A stretch of 64,000 bases of DNA, taken from assembly GCA_036386515.1 (NCBI GenBank), contig DASVVO010000033.1, positions 1 through 64,000 on the forward strand, read 5' to 3'. The notes under the pieces are model-generated. The model had not been told where the DNA came from and searched no databases. It saw only the letters and a program-made list of their open reading frames with translations. The position numbers and the translations under genes are program-made. Of the stretch, positions 8,746-17,204 are shown one piece after another. The first letter of the stretch is position 1, and every line of letters starts with the position of its first letter. This DNA comes from JAIVJZ01 sp036386515. GTDB taxonomy: Bacteria > Acidobacteriota > Blastocatellia > Pyrinomonadales > Pyrinomonadaceae.

Positions 8746-10866
8746 GTGTCGCAAGTCTCCCGAAGAGGCGAGGTAAAGTTGACTCTCGAAGAGAAACTCA
8801 GGAATCTGCCCCTCTCGCCCGGCGTCTACATCCACAAGGACGAGGCGGGCAAGATCATCTACATCGGCAAGGCGAAGAATTTGCGTAACCGCGTGCGCTC
8901 CTACTTCCAGTCGGGGCGCGGCCACGACCGCAAGACCCGCGAACTCGTGCGCCGCATACGCGACCTCGAATTCATCGTCACGGACACGGAGGTCGAAGCC
9001 CTCGTCCTCGAATCGAACCTCATCAAGAAGCACAAGCCGCGTTACAACGTCGCGCTCAAGGACGACAAGCAATACCCGCATCTCAAGCTGACGATCAACG
9101 AGCCGTTCCCGCGCGTCATGATCACGCGCCGCATCCAGCGCGACGGCGCGCTCTACTTCGGCCCCTTTCTGCCCGCGTCGCTCGCGCGGCGCACCATCGA
9201 TCTCATCAACCGCACCTTCCAACTGCGCACCTGCGACATCGAGATCGACGGGAAACTCCCGCGCCCGTGTCTCGAATACCACATCAAACGCTGCCTCGGC
9301 CCCTGCGTGCGGGGTCTCTGCACGCCGGACGAATATACGGAGTCGGTGCGCGACGTGCGGCTGTTTCTGGAGGGCAAGAATAAGGAACTCGCGGACGAGT
9401 ACGCGGGGCGCATGGAGCGCGCCTCCGAAGAGATGCGCTACGAACTCGCCGCCAAGTATCGAGACTTGCGCAAAACCGTGCTCGCCGTCTCCGAGACGCA
9501 GAAGATGGCGACCTCGCCCGACCGCGACGTGGACATCATCGGCTACTACCGCGAAGCCCAACGGCTCGCCCTCCAACTCTTCACCATGCGCGAAGGCAAG
9601 ATCGTCGGCCGCCGCGAGTTCTTCTGGGAAGACCTGTCGCCCGACGAGTTCGACCCGGCCGAGTTTTTGAGCGAAGTGTTGACGCAATACTACTCGACCG
9701 ATTACGTGCCGCTTGAGATTCACGTGCCCGTGGATTTTGAAGACCGCGAACTGTTGGAGCGCGCTTTGACCGAGCGGCGCGGGCGGCGCGTTAAAATTCT
9801 CGACCCGCAGCGCGGCGAGAAGCGCGACATGATCGCGCTCGTCGAGAAGAACGCGCAGATCGCTTTCGAGCAACGCTTCCGCGTCCTGAAGCCCGACATG
9901 GAGCGCGTGCTCGAAGAGTTGCAGGAGACGCTGGAACTGCCGCGTTTTCCCGCGCGCATCGAGTCGTTCGACATCTCCAACATTTCGGGCGCGGAGAACG
10001 TGGCCGCGATGGTCGTCTGCGAGAACGGCAAGATGAACCGCGCCGAAGGCCGCCGCTACAAGATCAAGACCGTGGAAGGCTCGAACGACGTGGCTTCGAT
10101 GCGCGAGGCCGTGGCGCGCCGCTACCGACGCCAACTCGACGAAAACAACCCCTTGCCCGACCTCGTGATGATCGACGGCGGCAAGGGGCAACTCAACGCC
10201 GCCGCCGCCGCGATGCGCGAACTCGACCTCGAAGCCATCCCGATGATCGGCGTCGTGAAACCGCCGCGCCGCCACAACGAAGTCTCGCACCTGCTCGTCA
10301 AAGGACGCGAACACGAACCCGTCTATCTCGATTCGCATTCGAGCGTCCTGCGTCTCATTCAAATGATCCGCGACGAGACGCACCGCGCCGCCGTCACCTA
10401 CCACCGCAAGCGGCGCGAGATACGCGATTTCACTTCCGAGTTGTCGGAGATACCCGGCGTCGGCGACAAGCGCAAGAACCGGCTGCTCCGCAACTTCGGC
10501 TCCATCGCCCGCATCGCGCAGGCCACGGCCGCGGAACTCACGCCCTTCGTCGGCCGCCAGACCGCCGAGGAGGTCGCCGCGCACTTCGGGCGGCAACGCG
10601 CGCTCGCCGGGGTGGCCGACGCGGAAGCGGTCGCCGCAACCGAAACGGATGACGATGCGGACGAGATGCCGCTTGAGGTCGAAACCCGCCTCGACGACCC
10701 GGAAGGCGATGCGGCCGACTTGCAGCCCATCCGCTCCGTGGATCACAACGGCGAGGTGAAGCCGCGCCGCAAATCGACGCGCAGGCGCGGCGAGCGTTCG
10801 ACGAACCCGCACGGCGTCAAGCGCGAACGCGTGGGTCGAACCGACAACGAACAAGAAGAACTTTGA
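8746..10866 (+). CDS. uvrC: UvrABC excinuclease subunit C
   Basis: Nucleotide-excision-repair endonuclease subunit of 706 residues, which makes both incisions around a UvrB-bound lesion. Order of domains: GIY-YIG nuclease (GVYIHKDEAGKIIYIGKAKN, residues about 22-100), a cysteine cluster (CDIEIDGKLPRPC...CLGPC), a UvrB-binding UVR motif around residue 215, the RNase-H-like 5' nuclease (SFDISNISG, VMIDGGKGQL) and tandem helix-hairpin-helix motifs (IPGVGDKRKNRLLRNFGS). A charged tail of roughly 70 residues extends past the usual end. GTG at 8746 is given as the start; TTG at 8779 has a better Shine-Dalgarno (GAGG) and may be the true one. A FAD/Rieske gene follows after 39 bp. Confidence 0.96.
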   Translation: MSQVSRRGEVKLTLEEKLRNLPLSPGVYIHKDEAGKIIYIGKAKNLRNRVRSYFQSGRGHDRKTRELVRRIRDLEFIVTDTEVEALVLESNLIKKHKPRYNVALKDDKQYPHLKLTINEPFPRVMITRRIQRDGALYFGPFLPASLARRTIDLINRTFQLRTCDIEIDGKLPRPCLEYHIKRCLGPCVRGLCTPDEYTESVRDVRLFLEGKNKELADEYAGRMERASEEMRYELAAKYRDLRKTVLAVSETQKMATSPDRDVDIIGYYREAQRLALQLFTMREGKIVGRREFFWEDLSPDEFDPAEFLSEVLTQYYSTDYVPLEIHVPVDFEDRELLERALTERRGRRVKILDPQRGEKRDMIALVEKNAQIAFEQRFRVLKPDMERVLEELQETLELPRFPARIESFDISNISGAENVAAMVVCENGKMNRAEGRRYKIKTVEGSNDVASMREAVARRYRRQLDENNPLPDLVMIDGGKGQLNAAAAAMRELDLEAIPMIGVVKPPRRHNEVSHLLVKGREHEPVYLDSHSSVLRLIQMIRDETHRAAVTYHRKRREIRDFTSELSEIPGVGDKRKNRLLRNFGSIARIAQATAAELTPFVGRQTAEEVAAHFGRQRALAGVADAEAVAATETDDDADEMPLEVETRLDDPEGDAADLQPIRSVDHNGEVKPRRKSTRRRGERSTNPHGVKRERVGRTDNEQEEL

Positions 10867-10905
10867 AAGGTGAACGAGCGCAAATTTTTTCACGGGAGGC
10901 TGGAG

Positions 10906-12483
10906 ATGAACACTGACAACGGGCGGACGACCTCGGTGTGGATGCGGACGGCGGATGTGCCCGAACAGGCGCAACTCACCGCGGACACGCGAGCGGACGT
11001 GGTGATCGTCGGCGCAGGGATCGCGGGCTTGACGACCGCGTACCTGTTGACGCGCGAAGGCAAGCGCGTCGTCGTGCTCGACGACGGCGTCGTCGGCGGC
11101 GGCGAGACGTGTCGCACCACCGCGCATCTCGTCAACGCGCTCGACGAACGTTATTACGAACTCGAACGTCTGCACGGCGAGCGCGGCGCGCGTCTCGCCG
11201 CCGAGAGTCACACGGCGGCGGTCGATCAGATCGAGACGATCATCGGCGCGGAAGGAATCGATTGCGACTTCGCGCGGCTCGACGGTTATCTCTTCGTGCC
11301 GCCCGGCGACGACCCGGCGCAACTCGGCGACGAGCTACGCGCCGCGCACCGCGCGGGGCTGACTGAGGTGGAACACGTCGAACGCGCGCCCGTCGAATCG
11401 TTCGACACGGGGGCTGCGCTCCGCTTTCCGCGACAGGCGCAGTTTCACATCCTGAAATACCTCGGCGGGCTGGCCGAAGCCGTGCGGCGCGGCGGCGGAG
11501 AGATTTACACGCGCACGCACGCCGCGAAGATCGAGGGCGGCACGGAGGCGCGCGTCGAAACGAGCGGCGGCGCGGTCGTCTCGGCGGGCGCGGTCGTCGT
11601 GGCGACGAATTCGCCCGTCAACGATCTCGTCGCCATCCACACGAAGCAAGCCCCTTATCGCACCTTCGTCGTCGGCGGGCGCGTCGCGCGCGGCAGCGTG
11701 CCGCAGATTCTCCTGTGGGATACGGCCGACCCGTATCACTATGTGCGCACGCAGCGCGTCGAAGTTGGGGAGGGCGAAGACGAACAGGCCGGCGGTTACG
11801 ACGTGCTCATCGTCGGCGGCGAAGACCACAAGACCGGACAGGCGGACGACGCGGAGGAGCGTTTCCGGTGTCTCGAAGAGTGGACGCGCGAACGTTTCCC
11901 GCAAGTCGAGAGTTTCGAGTTTCGCTGGTCGGGGCAGGTGATGGAGCCGGTGGACGGCCTCGCCTACATCGGGCGCAACCCGCTCGACAGCGACAACGTC
12001 TATATCGCCACCGGCGACTCCGGCAACGGCATGACGCACGGCACGATTGCCGGGATGCTGCTCACCGATCTCATCGCGGGGCGCGAAAACAAGTGGGCGG
12101 AACTCTACGACCCGTCGCGCAAGACGCTCTCGGCGATCAGGGATTTCGCCGAGGAGAACCTGAACGTCGCCGCGCAGTACACAGACCTCCTGACGCCGGG
12201 CGAGGTGTCGGACGCCTCCGAGATCAAACCGGGCGAAGGCCGGGTCATTCGCCGTGGCTTGACGAAGGTGGCCTGTCATCGAGACGAGACGGGCACGCTC
12301 CACGAGCGTTCCGCCATCTGCGCCCACCTCGGCTGCGTCGTGCGTTGGAACTCGACGGAGAAAACCTGGGATTGCCCCTGCCATGGCTCGCGCTACCAGA
12401 CCGACGGCCACGTCGTCAACGGCCCCGCGATCAACGGGCTGGCCGCCGTGGAGAAAAGCGCGGATGTGGGCGAAGGAGAGTAG
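10906..12483 (+). CDS. FAD-dependent oxidoreductase with C-terminal Rieske domain
   Basis: A 525-residue fusion. The N-terminal 400 residues are a DAO-type FAD enzyme with dinucleotide motif VVIVGAGIAGLTTAYLL and the C-terminal FAD signature YIATGDSGNGMTHG. The last hundred residues form a Rieske [2Fe-2S] domain with ligands in CAHLGC and CPCHGS. This architecture is known from YhfW-like proteins; the physiological substrate is unknown. The ATG at 10906 is selected because GGGAGG precedes it; an upstream GTG frame adds 12 codons without similarity. It is 39 bp downstream of uvrC and likely shares its transcript, although no repair role is known for the family. A 38-bp palindrome ends the unit. 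Confidence 0.9.
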   Translation: MNTDNGRTTSVWMRTADVPEQAQLTADTRADVVIVGAGIAGLTTAYLLTREGKRVVVLDDGVVGGGETCRTTAHLVNALDERYYELERLHGERGARLAAESHTAAVDQIETIIGAEGIDCDFARLDGYLFVPPGDDPAQLGDELRAAHRAGLTEVEHVERAPVESFDTGAALRFPRQAQFHILKYLGGLAEAVRRGGGEIYTRTHAAKIEGGTEARVETSGGAVVSAGAVVVATNSPVNDLVAIHTKQAPYRTFVVGGRVARGSVPQILLWDTADPYHYVRTQRVEVGEGEDEQAGGYDVLIVGGEDHKTGQADDAEERFRCLEEWTRERFPQVESFEFRWSGQVMEPVDGLAYIGRNPLDSDNVYIATGDSGNGMTHGTIAGMLLTDLIAGRENKWAELYDPSRKTLSAIRDFAEENLNVAAQYTDLLTPGEVSDASEIKPGEGRVIRRGLTKVACHRDETGTLHERSAICAHLGCVVRWNSTEKTWDCPCHGSRYQTDGHVVNGPAINGLAAVEKSADVGEGE

Positions 12484-12565
12484 GCACAGGGCGACCAAAA
12501 GATAGCTTTGTACTTCAACGTTCCGGCGTTGCCATCTCCGGTTTAGCCTCGCGGCGGGAAAGAGA

Positions 12566-12603
12566 AAACGGGCGCAAGTTTGAATTCAAACTTGCGCCCG
12601 TTT
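12566..12603. terminator. 38-bp perfect palindrome between convergent genes
   Basis: The 19-bp arms AAACGGGCGCAAGTTTGAA and their exact complement meet without a loop. A-rich sequence on one side and T-rich sequence on the other fit a bidirectional terminator for the FAD/Rieske gene and the opposing gene at 12637. Confidence 0.75.
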
Positions 12604-12636
12604 GATCGTGTGCGGGTCGAGTCTTGGCGAGGCTGT

Positions 12637-13431
12637 CTAGCTTTGCGGCGGCGCGCCCGGCAGAGCGGCGCGCGCGCCGGAGAAGTCGTAGGTGACGTGG
12701 AGACGCAGCGCGCCGTCTTTGACTTCGGAGCGCACCTCTTTGGCCTGCGCCCGGAGCGTGCCGTTGCTGGCTTGCACGGGGACGTTCAGGGAGAGTTGCG
12801 CGCCGCGCATCAGGACGAGCGGGTTGACCTTCTGGTTGATCGCCGTCTGGACGAAGCCCGTGACGAAGGGACTGGCGAGCGGCGAGACGCCTTCGAGGTT
12901 CACGCTCACCACTTCGATCTGGCCGTAGAGCGTCTGTTCGTCGGCCTTGAAGTAGAGCGTGACGTTGGCTTCGGCCGCGCCGCGAAAGTTCATGCAGTTG
13001 CCGAAGACCTCGCGGCTGCCGCTGAAGGCGAGCGGCGCGACGATCTGCCCGTTCTTGAGACTCACGCCCGTACGCACGCCGCCGCCCTCCTGCGCTACCA
13101 CGACTTGATTCGTGCAGCCGCCGCCACCCTCCTGCGCCTGGACGAAGCTGAAGCCCGCCGGTTGCGCCATCGCGATCGGGGATTCCTTCGGCATCGTGGC
13201 GAGGCGAAAGGCGGGCGCGCTCAGGTCGCGGAAGATAGTGGTGAGCAGCGTGTCGAAGAATTTTTCGTCGAGCGTGAGGACGGCCGTGCCGGGCGGGTCG
13301 CCCGCGGCATCCGGCGCTTGCAGGGGCGCGCCCGTCTGCGACTGTTTCATGCGCGACGCGCCCACGAAGATGTAGAACGTCAGAGCCGCGCCGATGAGCG
13401 CGCCGACGAGGAGCAGGAGAATGTATTTCAT
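12637..13431 (-). CDS. N-terminally anchored protein of unknown function
   Basis: A 264-residue protein with one N-terminal hydrophobic helix (MKYILLLLVGALIGAALTFYIFVGA) that is either a signal anchor or an uncleaved signal. The rest has no motif I can name. The central part includes a QEGGGGC segment and a later Cys (FGNCMNF), possibly a disulfide pair; the C-terminal half alternates hydrophobic and polar residues as in a lipid-binding beta-rich fold (for example GQIEVVSVNLEG, FVTGFVQTAINQKVNPL). The pattern 'external face of lipid-binding SMP/DUF1439-like proteins' is only a guess. The lipoprotein gene ends 18 bp upstream on the same strand, so the two are probably co-expressed. Confidence 0.65.
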   Translation of the reverse strand: MKYILLLLVGALIGAALTFYIFVGASRMKQSQTGAPLQAPDAAGDPPGTAVLTLDEKFFDTLLTTIFRDLSAPAFRLATMPKESPIAMAQPAGFSFVQAQEGGGGCTNQVVVAQEGGGVRTGVSLKNGQIVAPLAFSGSREVFGNCMNFRGAAEANVTLYFKADEQTLYGQIEVVSVNLEGVSPLASPFVTGFVQTAINQKVNPLVLMRGAQLSLNVPVQASNGTLRAQAKEVRSEVKDGALRLHVTYDFSGARAALPGAPPQS

Positions 13432-13449
13432 CTTCTTCTTGTACCTCGA

Positions 13450-14388
13450 TCAGCGAGTCGGCGATGGGACGGGCGACGACGTGGTGGTTGCGCCGCCGGG
13501 CGACGCCATGCCGCTCGCGGGCGTTGAAGACGGAGCCATCGGCGCGCCGCCGCCGCCGCGTGAATTGATCGCGCTCAGGGCAAACTGTAAGAACTGCCCC
13601 AGCGCCGTCACCTGCTGCTTGATCTCTTCCTCCGACAACTTCGTTAGCCCGGTCGGCAGATCAAAGAGCGTGGCGTCAACGGTCGTCTGGATGTCGCGCA
13701 TGTCGGCGACGAGGCTGGCGCGGCTCACGCCCTGCACGTTGCCCGTGGATTGCCCGGTCAAGTCGGCGTGCAGCGGCAGCCCCGTCTCTTTATCGACGTA
13801 GATGAAGCTCTCGGTGACCACGTCGCCCGCGGCCGAAGTGGTCTTGGCCGTCGCCGCGTGGCGGTACTTGACGACCGTGCGCCCGTCGCGCTGTTCCTCG
13901 CCGACGCGCTCGACGCCGCGCTGCTGTTGCAGCACCGTGACCATCTGCCCCGGCGTCAGCGAACGCACGTCGAAGCCGATCAACTCCGGCGTGATCTCGG
14001 CGTACTGCTTGCGCCCCGGCAGGATGAGATAGCGTTTGTCGGCGCGGTCGAGGAAGATGACCTGGCCGAGGACGGGGATGTTGTTGAAGGCATAGCGACG
14101 GTTGTCGCCGCTGCGCGCCACGTCGATGGGAAGTTGGAGGGCTTTCGATTGCCCTTCGGCGGTCGCGGTGAACACGAGCGTGGCCTTGTACTGCTCCGGT
14201 TCGCGCGTCTCGATGGAGGCGGCGGAAACGGGCGACGGCGTCGCGGCGGCGTTGGCGTTCGCGCTGTTCGCGTTCGCGGTGCCGACGCCGGTGTTGGTCG
14301 CGGCCGGCGGCTGGCAACCCGCGAGCGTGGCGGTGAGCGCGAGCAAGAGAGTCAAACCCGGTGTGACGGAAAATTTCAGAGCGCGCAT
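13450..14388 (-). CDS. Lipoprotein with DUF4412/LolA-like domain
   Basis: Lipoprotein of 312 residues: signal peptide with lipobox LAGC (Cys about residue 24), a long Ala/Asn/Thr/Pro linker, then a beta-rich domain from about residue 60 to 270 and a Ser/Pro/Gly tail. The phrases YKATLVFTAT, YAFNNIPVLGQVIFLDRADKRYLILPGRKQYAEI, GRTVVKYRHAA, FIYVDKETGLPLHADL and TTVDATLFDLPTGLTKL follow the layout of DUF4412/LolA-like proteins, which read out a lipid- or metal-exposed state in the envelope. Start ATG at 14388 has AGGAGA nearby. First gene of a two-gene unit with the anchored protein at 12637. Function within the family is not established. Confidence 0.75.
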   Translation of the reverse strand: MRALKFSVTPGLTLLLALTATLAGCQPPAATNTGVGTANANSANANAAATPSPVSAASIETREPEQYKATLVFTATAEGQSKALQLPIDVARSGDNRRYAFNNIPVLGQVIFLDRADKRYLILPGRKQYAEITPELIGFDVRSLTPGQMVTVLQQQRGVERVGEEQRDGRTVVKYRHAATAKTTSAAGDVVTESFIYVDKETGLPLHADLTGQSTGNVQGVSRASLVADMRDIQTTVDATLFDLPTGLTKLSEEEIKQQVTALGQFLQFALSAINSRGGGGAPMAPSSTPASGMASPGGATTTSSPVPSPTR

Positions 14389-14510
14389 AAAAGTCTTCTC
14401 CTGTAAGTTGTCGGGCAAAATCGCAAGAACGTTAGATTTTGTAGCAGGGGAATTGGCGGGGCAAGCATAGCACAAAACGCGGGGCGCGGGGGAAAGATGA
14501 AATGAGGGGT

Positions 14511-14684
14511 GTCAGTTGTCCGTAGTCAGTTGTCCGTGGTCAGTGGTTCATGGTCAGTTGTCCGTAGTCAACTGGCAGTTGCGTGTGATCATCACACGAG
14601 TCGCCAAAGACGGATTTCAACAACTGACCACTGAACACTGACTACTGACCATGAACCACTGACAACTGACCACGGACAACTGAC
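14511..14684. repeat. Inverted GTCAGTKGTCCG array, copy 1
   Basis: The left arm (14511-14570) is built from variants of GTCAGTTGTCCGTA and GTCAGTGGTTCAT, and the right arm (about 14620-14684) from their reverse complements. The two can fold into a long imperfect hairpin around a centre containing GTGTGATCATCACAC. A related copy is at 25383-25529. Confidence 0.85.
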
Positions 14685-14693
14685 GGTCTTTCG

Positions 14694-15770
14694 TTACTTC
14701 TTGATGTAGCTGCGGTGCAGCCACGCTCCCGTCGCCGAGCGGTCGCGGGTCTCGAACAGGATGTTGACCTTGCTCTCGCGCGTGATCACCTGGACGCGTT
14801 TCGTCACCTCCTGCTCGGTGGCCGCGCCCGCTTCGGCGTCAGCGAGAAACGCGCCCACGTCCGCCGTGGTCAACGCGTCGAACTTCCCGCCGCGCTCGAA
14901 CTCCGCGATCGCCTCCACCGCGCTCGCCTTCAACAAACTCGGCCAGAGTTTGCGAAAGAGCGCGCCCGAGGCGTACACGTCCGCGCTGTTGAGCTTGCCG
15001 TTGATGGCGAAGGCGTAGCCGATCACGTTGCGCTGCCCGTCGGCGATGTGCGCCAGCGCGGCGAGGTAGGCGGCGGCCGTCTCCCGCACCTGCCGGTTTT
15101 CGAGCGTCAACTGAAAACTCGACCTGGAGATGGGCGCGTTGACGCTCGCCCCGACCTTCGCGCTCAACTTGCTCTGCGCCTCGGCCACCTTGTCCCACAC
15201 CTCGCCTTGCGACTTCGTCTTGTTCGCGGCGATCTTCAACTCCCTCGTCGCCACGCGTTCATTAGACGAACTGAAGCGCGTCGCCTCTTCGCTGCCGCGC
15301 TTCTGCCAACGCCCCTGCTCGACGCAGAACGCCGAGATCGAAATCCTGCCCGAACGAGGCGGCACGATGAGGTCGACGCCGAGCATGCGATCCTGCTGCC
15401 CGCCCTTCACGATGTCGCCCGACTGGACATACACCTCTTCATACCTCGACAAATTTTCAATCGCCAACTCGTTGACGTTTTTGGTTTCGTAGACGACGAC
15501 CTTCCGCTGCTTGAGCGCCTCTTGCAGCGTCAGAAACGACTTGCCGCCGTGCTTGTCTTGACCGTGGATGAGAAAAACCGCGAGGTTGTTGTGCGTGTAG
15601 GGGCCGGAAATCCTGTAGTCGCTCTTGGCGGGCGCAAGCATCGGCCTCAACGCCTGCGATTGCCCGGCGGGACGACGGCGCGTCCCTTGTGCGAACAACG
15701 CCGGCGGCGCAACGACCGCCAATAGCAGCAGGGCGACTACCAAAACCTTGAACATCGTCTGGAATTTCAT
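14694..15770 (-). CDS. Secreted ARPP-1 domain protein
   Basis: A 358-residue protein with a signal peptide (MKFQTMFKVLVVALLLLAVVAPPALFAQ). The body matches the ARPP-1 (DUF6569) pattern I recall: YTHNNLAVFLIHG, LTLQEALKQRKVVVYET, VNELAIENLSRYEEVYVQSGDIVKGGQQDR and the diagnostic VPPRSGRISISAFCVEQGRW. ARPP-1 was named from its association with ADP-ribosylglycohydrolase and rhodanese-phosphatase genes; its molecular role is unknown. Most relatives are cytosolic, so the signal peptide here is worth noting. No ARG or rhodanese gene is adjacent. It seems monocistronic, flanked on both sides by repeat-rich intergenic DNA. Confidence 0.8.
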   Translation of the reverse strand: MKFQTMFKVLVVALLLLAVVAPPALFAQGTRRRPAGQSQALRPMLAPAKSDYRISGPYTHNNLAVFLIHGQDKHGGKSFLTLQEALKQRKVVVYETKNVNELAIENLSRYEEVYVQSGDIVKGGQQDRMLGVDLIVPPRSGRISISAFCVEQGRWQKRGSEEATRFSSSNERVATRELKIAANKTKSQGEVWDKVAEAQSKLSAKVGASVNAPISRSSFQLTLENRQVRETAAAYLAALAHIADGQRNVIGYAFAINGKLNSADVYASGALFRKLWPSLLKASAVEAIAEFERGGKFDALTTADVGAFLADAEAGAATEQEVTKRVQVITRESKVNILFETRDRSATGAWLHRSYIKK

Positions 15771-15929
15771 CTCGATACTCCTCGTTCTTCAACGTGTCTG
15801 GAACATTGAACGCTTCTGGGGTTCATTCCGTTGAACGAGGGTGGCGGAAGGTTCTTGCGTGAGATTCATCCCGCGCGCAAATGAGTTGTCGCCTCATGCC
15901 CCGACAGGCGAACGAGAAGACGACTCGCC

Positions 15930-16022
15930 TGCGCGCCTTCACACCTTCACGCCTTCACGGCTGCGCGCCTTCACGGCTACGCGCCTTCGCCTGGAAAGTT
16001 ATCCCACGCGAAGGCGCGTAGC
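15930..16022. repeat. CCTTCACG array ending in a 15-bp inverted repeat
   Basis: Repeated CCTTCACR units at about 15938-15976 lead into GCTACGCGCCTTCGC (15976-15990), whose exact complement lies at 16008-16022. The layout, short repeats running into a hairpin, matches the other intergenic arrays in the window. The arrays and REP-like element account for most of the 527-bp gap between the ARPP-1 gene and tdk. Confidence 0.6.
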
Positions 16023-16063
16023 TGTGGAGGTTACGAAACTGCTTGAAGACTGAGTCTCTTCTT

Positions 16064-16251
16064 GTCCCGGAGGGACGATTGAGAATAGCCCGGCCATTTA
16101 TGGCCGGGGATAAGCATCCTCGCGTAAGTCCCGGAGGGACGATTGAATGTTCGTAGATATTCAATCGTCCCTCCGGGACTTTAGTTGAAAGAGATGTTCA
16201 CCCTCCCCGGCGATCAATCGCCGGGCTATTCTCAATCGTCCCGGTCGGGAC
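16064..16251. repeat. REP-like three-hairpin element, copy 1
   Basis: Outer arms GTCCCGGAGGGACGATTGAG and its near-complement enclose three hairpins: CCCGGCCAT/ATGGCCGGG at the left, a perfect 23-bp stem at 16126-16148/16159-16181 in the middle, and CCCCGGCGAT/ATCGCCGGG at the right. A second copy with altered but still paired stems lies at 37825-38017. Confidence 0.85.
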
Positions 16252-16297
16252 TTTTCAACCTGCTCCCGAGTTGTGTTTGTGATCTTCAGGCGCGCGT

Positions 16298-16930
16298 TCA
16301 GCCCGCCGTCTCGATGTACTGGGTGGGCGCGTCGGCGTGCGGGACGAAGCAGCGGCGGCAGCGGGCTTCGTAGGAGTCGCCCGCGCCGACGACCACCTGC
16401 CCTTCGACGTTGACGATGCGTTGCGAGTAGTTGGCGGGTTGGCCGCAGCGGACGCAGATGGCGTGGGTCTTGGTGATGTATTCGGCGATGGCGAGCAGTT
16501 GCGGCATCGGCTCGAAGGGGCGGCCGGTGTAATCCTGATCGAGTCCGGCGATGATCACGCGCAGGCCGCGGCGCGCGAGTTGGTTGGCGACCGAGACGAG
16601 TTCGTTGTCGAAGAACTGGCCTTCGTCGATGCCGACCACGTCGGTCGCGTCTTCCACCTGCGCGAGGAGTTGGGCGGCCGTCTCGACCACGCCGGATTCG
16701 TGGCGCATCTCGGAGTGCGAGACGATGTGGTCGCGCGAGTAGCGGTTGTCGATGAGCGGCTTGAAGACCTGCACGCGCTGGCGCGCGATCTTGGCGCGCC
16801 GCAGGCGGCGAATCAACTCTTCGGACTTGCCCGAAAACATCGAACCGGCGATCACCTCGATCCAGCCCGGCGTGGTGCGATGCAGAATGCTCAAGTGTTC
16901 GTCGTTGCCCTGTGCGATAAACTCATCCAT
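16298..16930 (-). CDS. tdk: Thymidine kinase
   Basis: Type II thymidine kinase of 210 residues, phosphorylating thymidine to dTMP with ATP in the salvage pathway. Visible motifs: P-loop GSMFSGKS (residues about 29-36), the Walker-B-like VVGIDEGQFF with the catalytic Glu, lasso-domain zinc cysteines in CVRCG and CRRC, and the thymidine-binding region VVVGAGDSYEARC. Length and motif order are standard. The start ATG at 16930 gives a slightly long N-terminus relative to E. coli Tdk; GWIEVIAG is the first conserved segment. A TTGACT/TATAGC promoter sits about 110 bp upstream. The 3' side is flanked by the REP-like element. Confidence 0.95.
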   Translation of the reverse strand: MDEFIAQGNDEHLSILHRTTPGWIEVIAGSMFSGKSEELIRRLRRAKIARQRVQVFKPLIDNRYSRDHIVSHSEMRHESGVVETAAQLLAQVEDATDVVGIDEGQFFDNELVSVANQLARRGLRVIIAGLDQDYTGRPFEPMPQLLAIAEYITKTHAICVRCGQPANYSQRIVNVEGQVVVGAGDSYEARCRRCFVPHADAPTQYIETAG

Positions 16931-17046
16931 GCCGTGTCATCATTCCTGTCCGGTGTGAAAATTGGTCGGCAGACATCTTCGCGTGAGCGGGATTTGACGG
17001 ACGGGAGACGCGCACGTCGTTCGTCACGGCTAGAAGTGCGACGAAG

Positions 17047-17074
17047 GCTATAACAGAGTTGGCCGCGGAGTCAA
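17047..17074 (-). promoter_or_regulatory. Putative sigma70-type promoter for tdk
   Basis: In tdk orientation, TTGACT and TATAGC are separated by 16 bp. This implies a leader of about 110 bases. It partly faces the promoter of the divergent gene at 17205. Confidence 0.45.
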
Positions 17075-17112
17075 AAGCGTGCGACCCGCCGGATATATCA
17101 GATTGGCCTTGC

Positions 17113-17141
17113 TTGACTTTCCCCACGCCCCTTGTTGTAAT
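17113..17141 (+). promoter_or_regulatory. Putative sigma70-type promoter for the LeuA-like gene
   Basis: TTGACT and TGTAAT are separated by 17 bp, ending about 64 bp before the GTG start at 17205. It is one of the best consensus matches in the window. Confidence 0.55.
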
Positions 17142-17204
17142 TCAACCATCCTGAACACGCCATCAGACGCGCGAAATTTTCCCGTACAACGGAGGTGAGT
17201 AGAA

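Noticed and set aside
8680..11322. 880-codon open frame on the minus strand
   Set aside because: Antisense to uvrC and the start of the FAD/Rieske gene, both well recognised. No family features in the antisense product.
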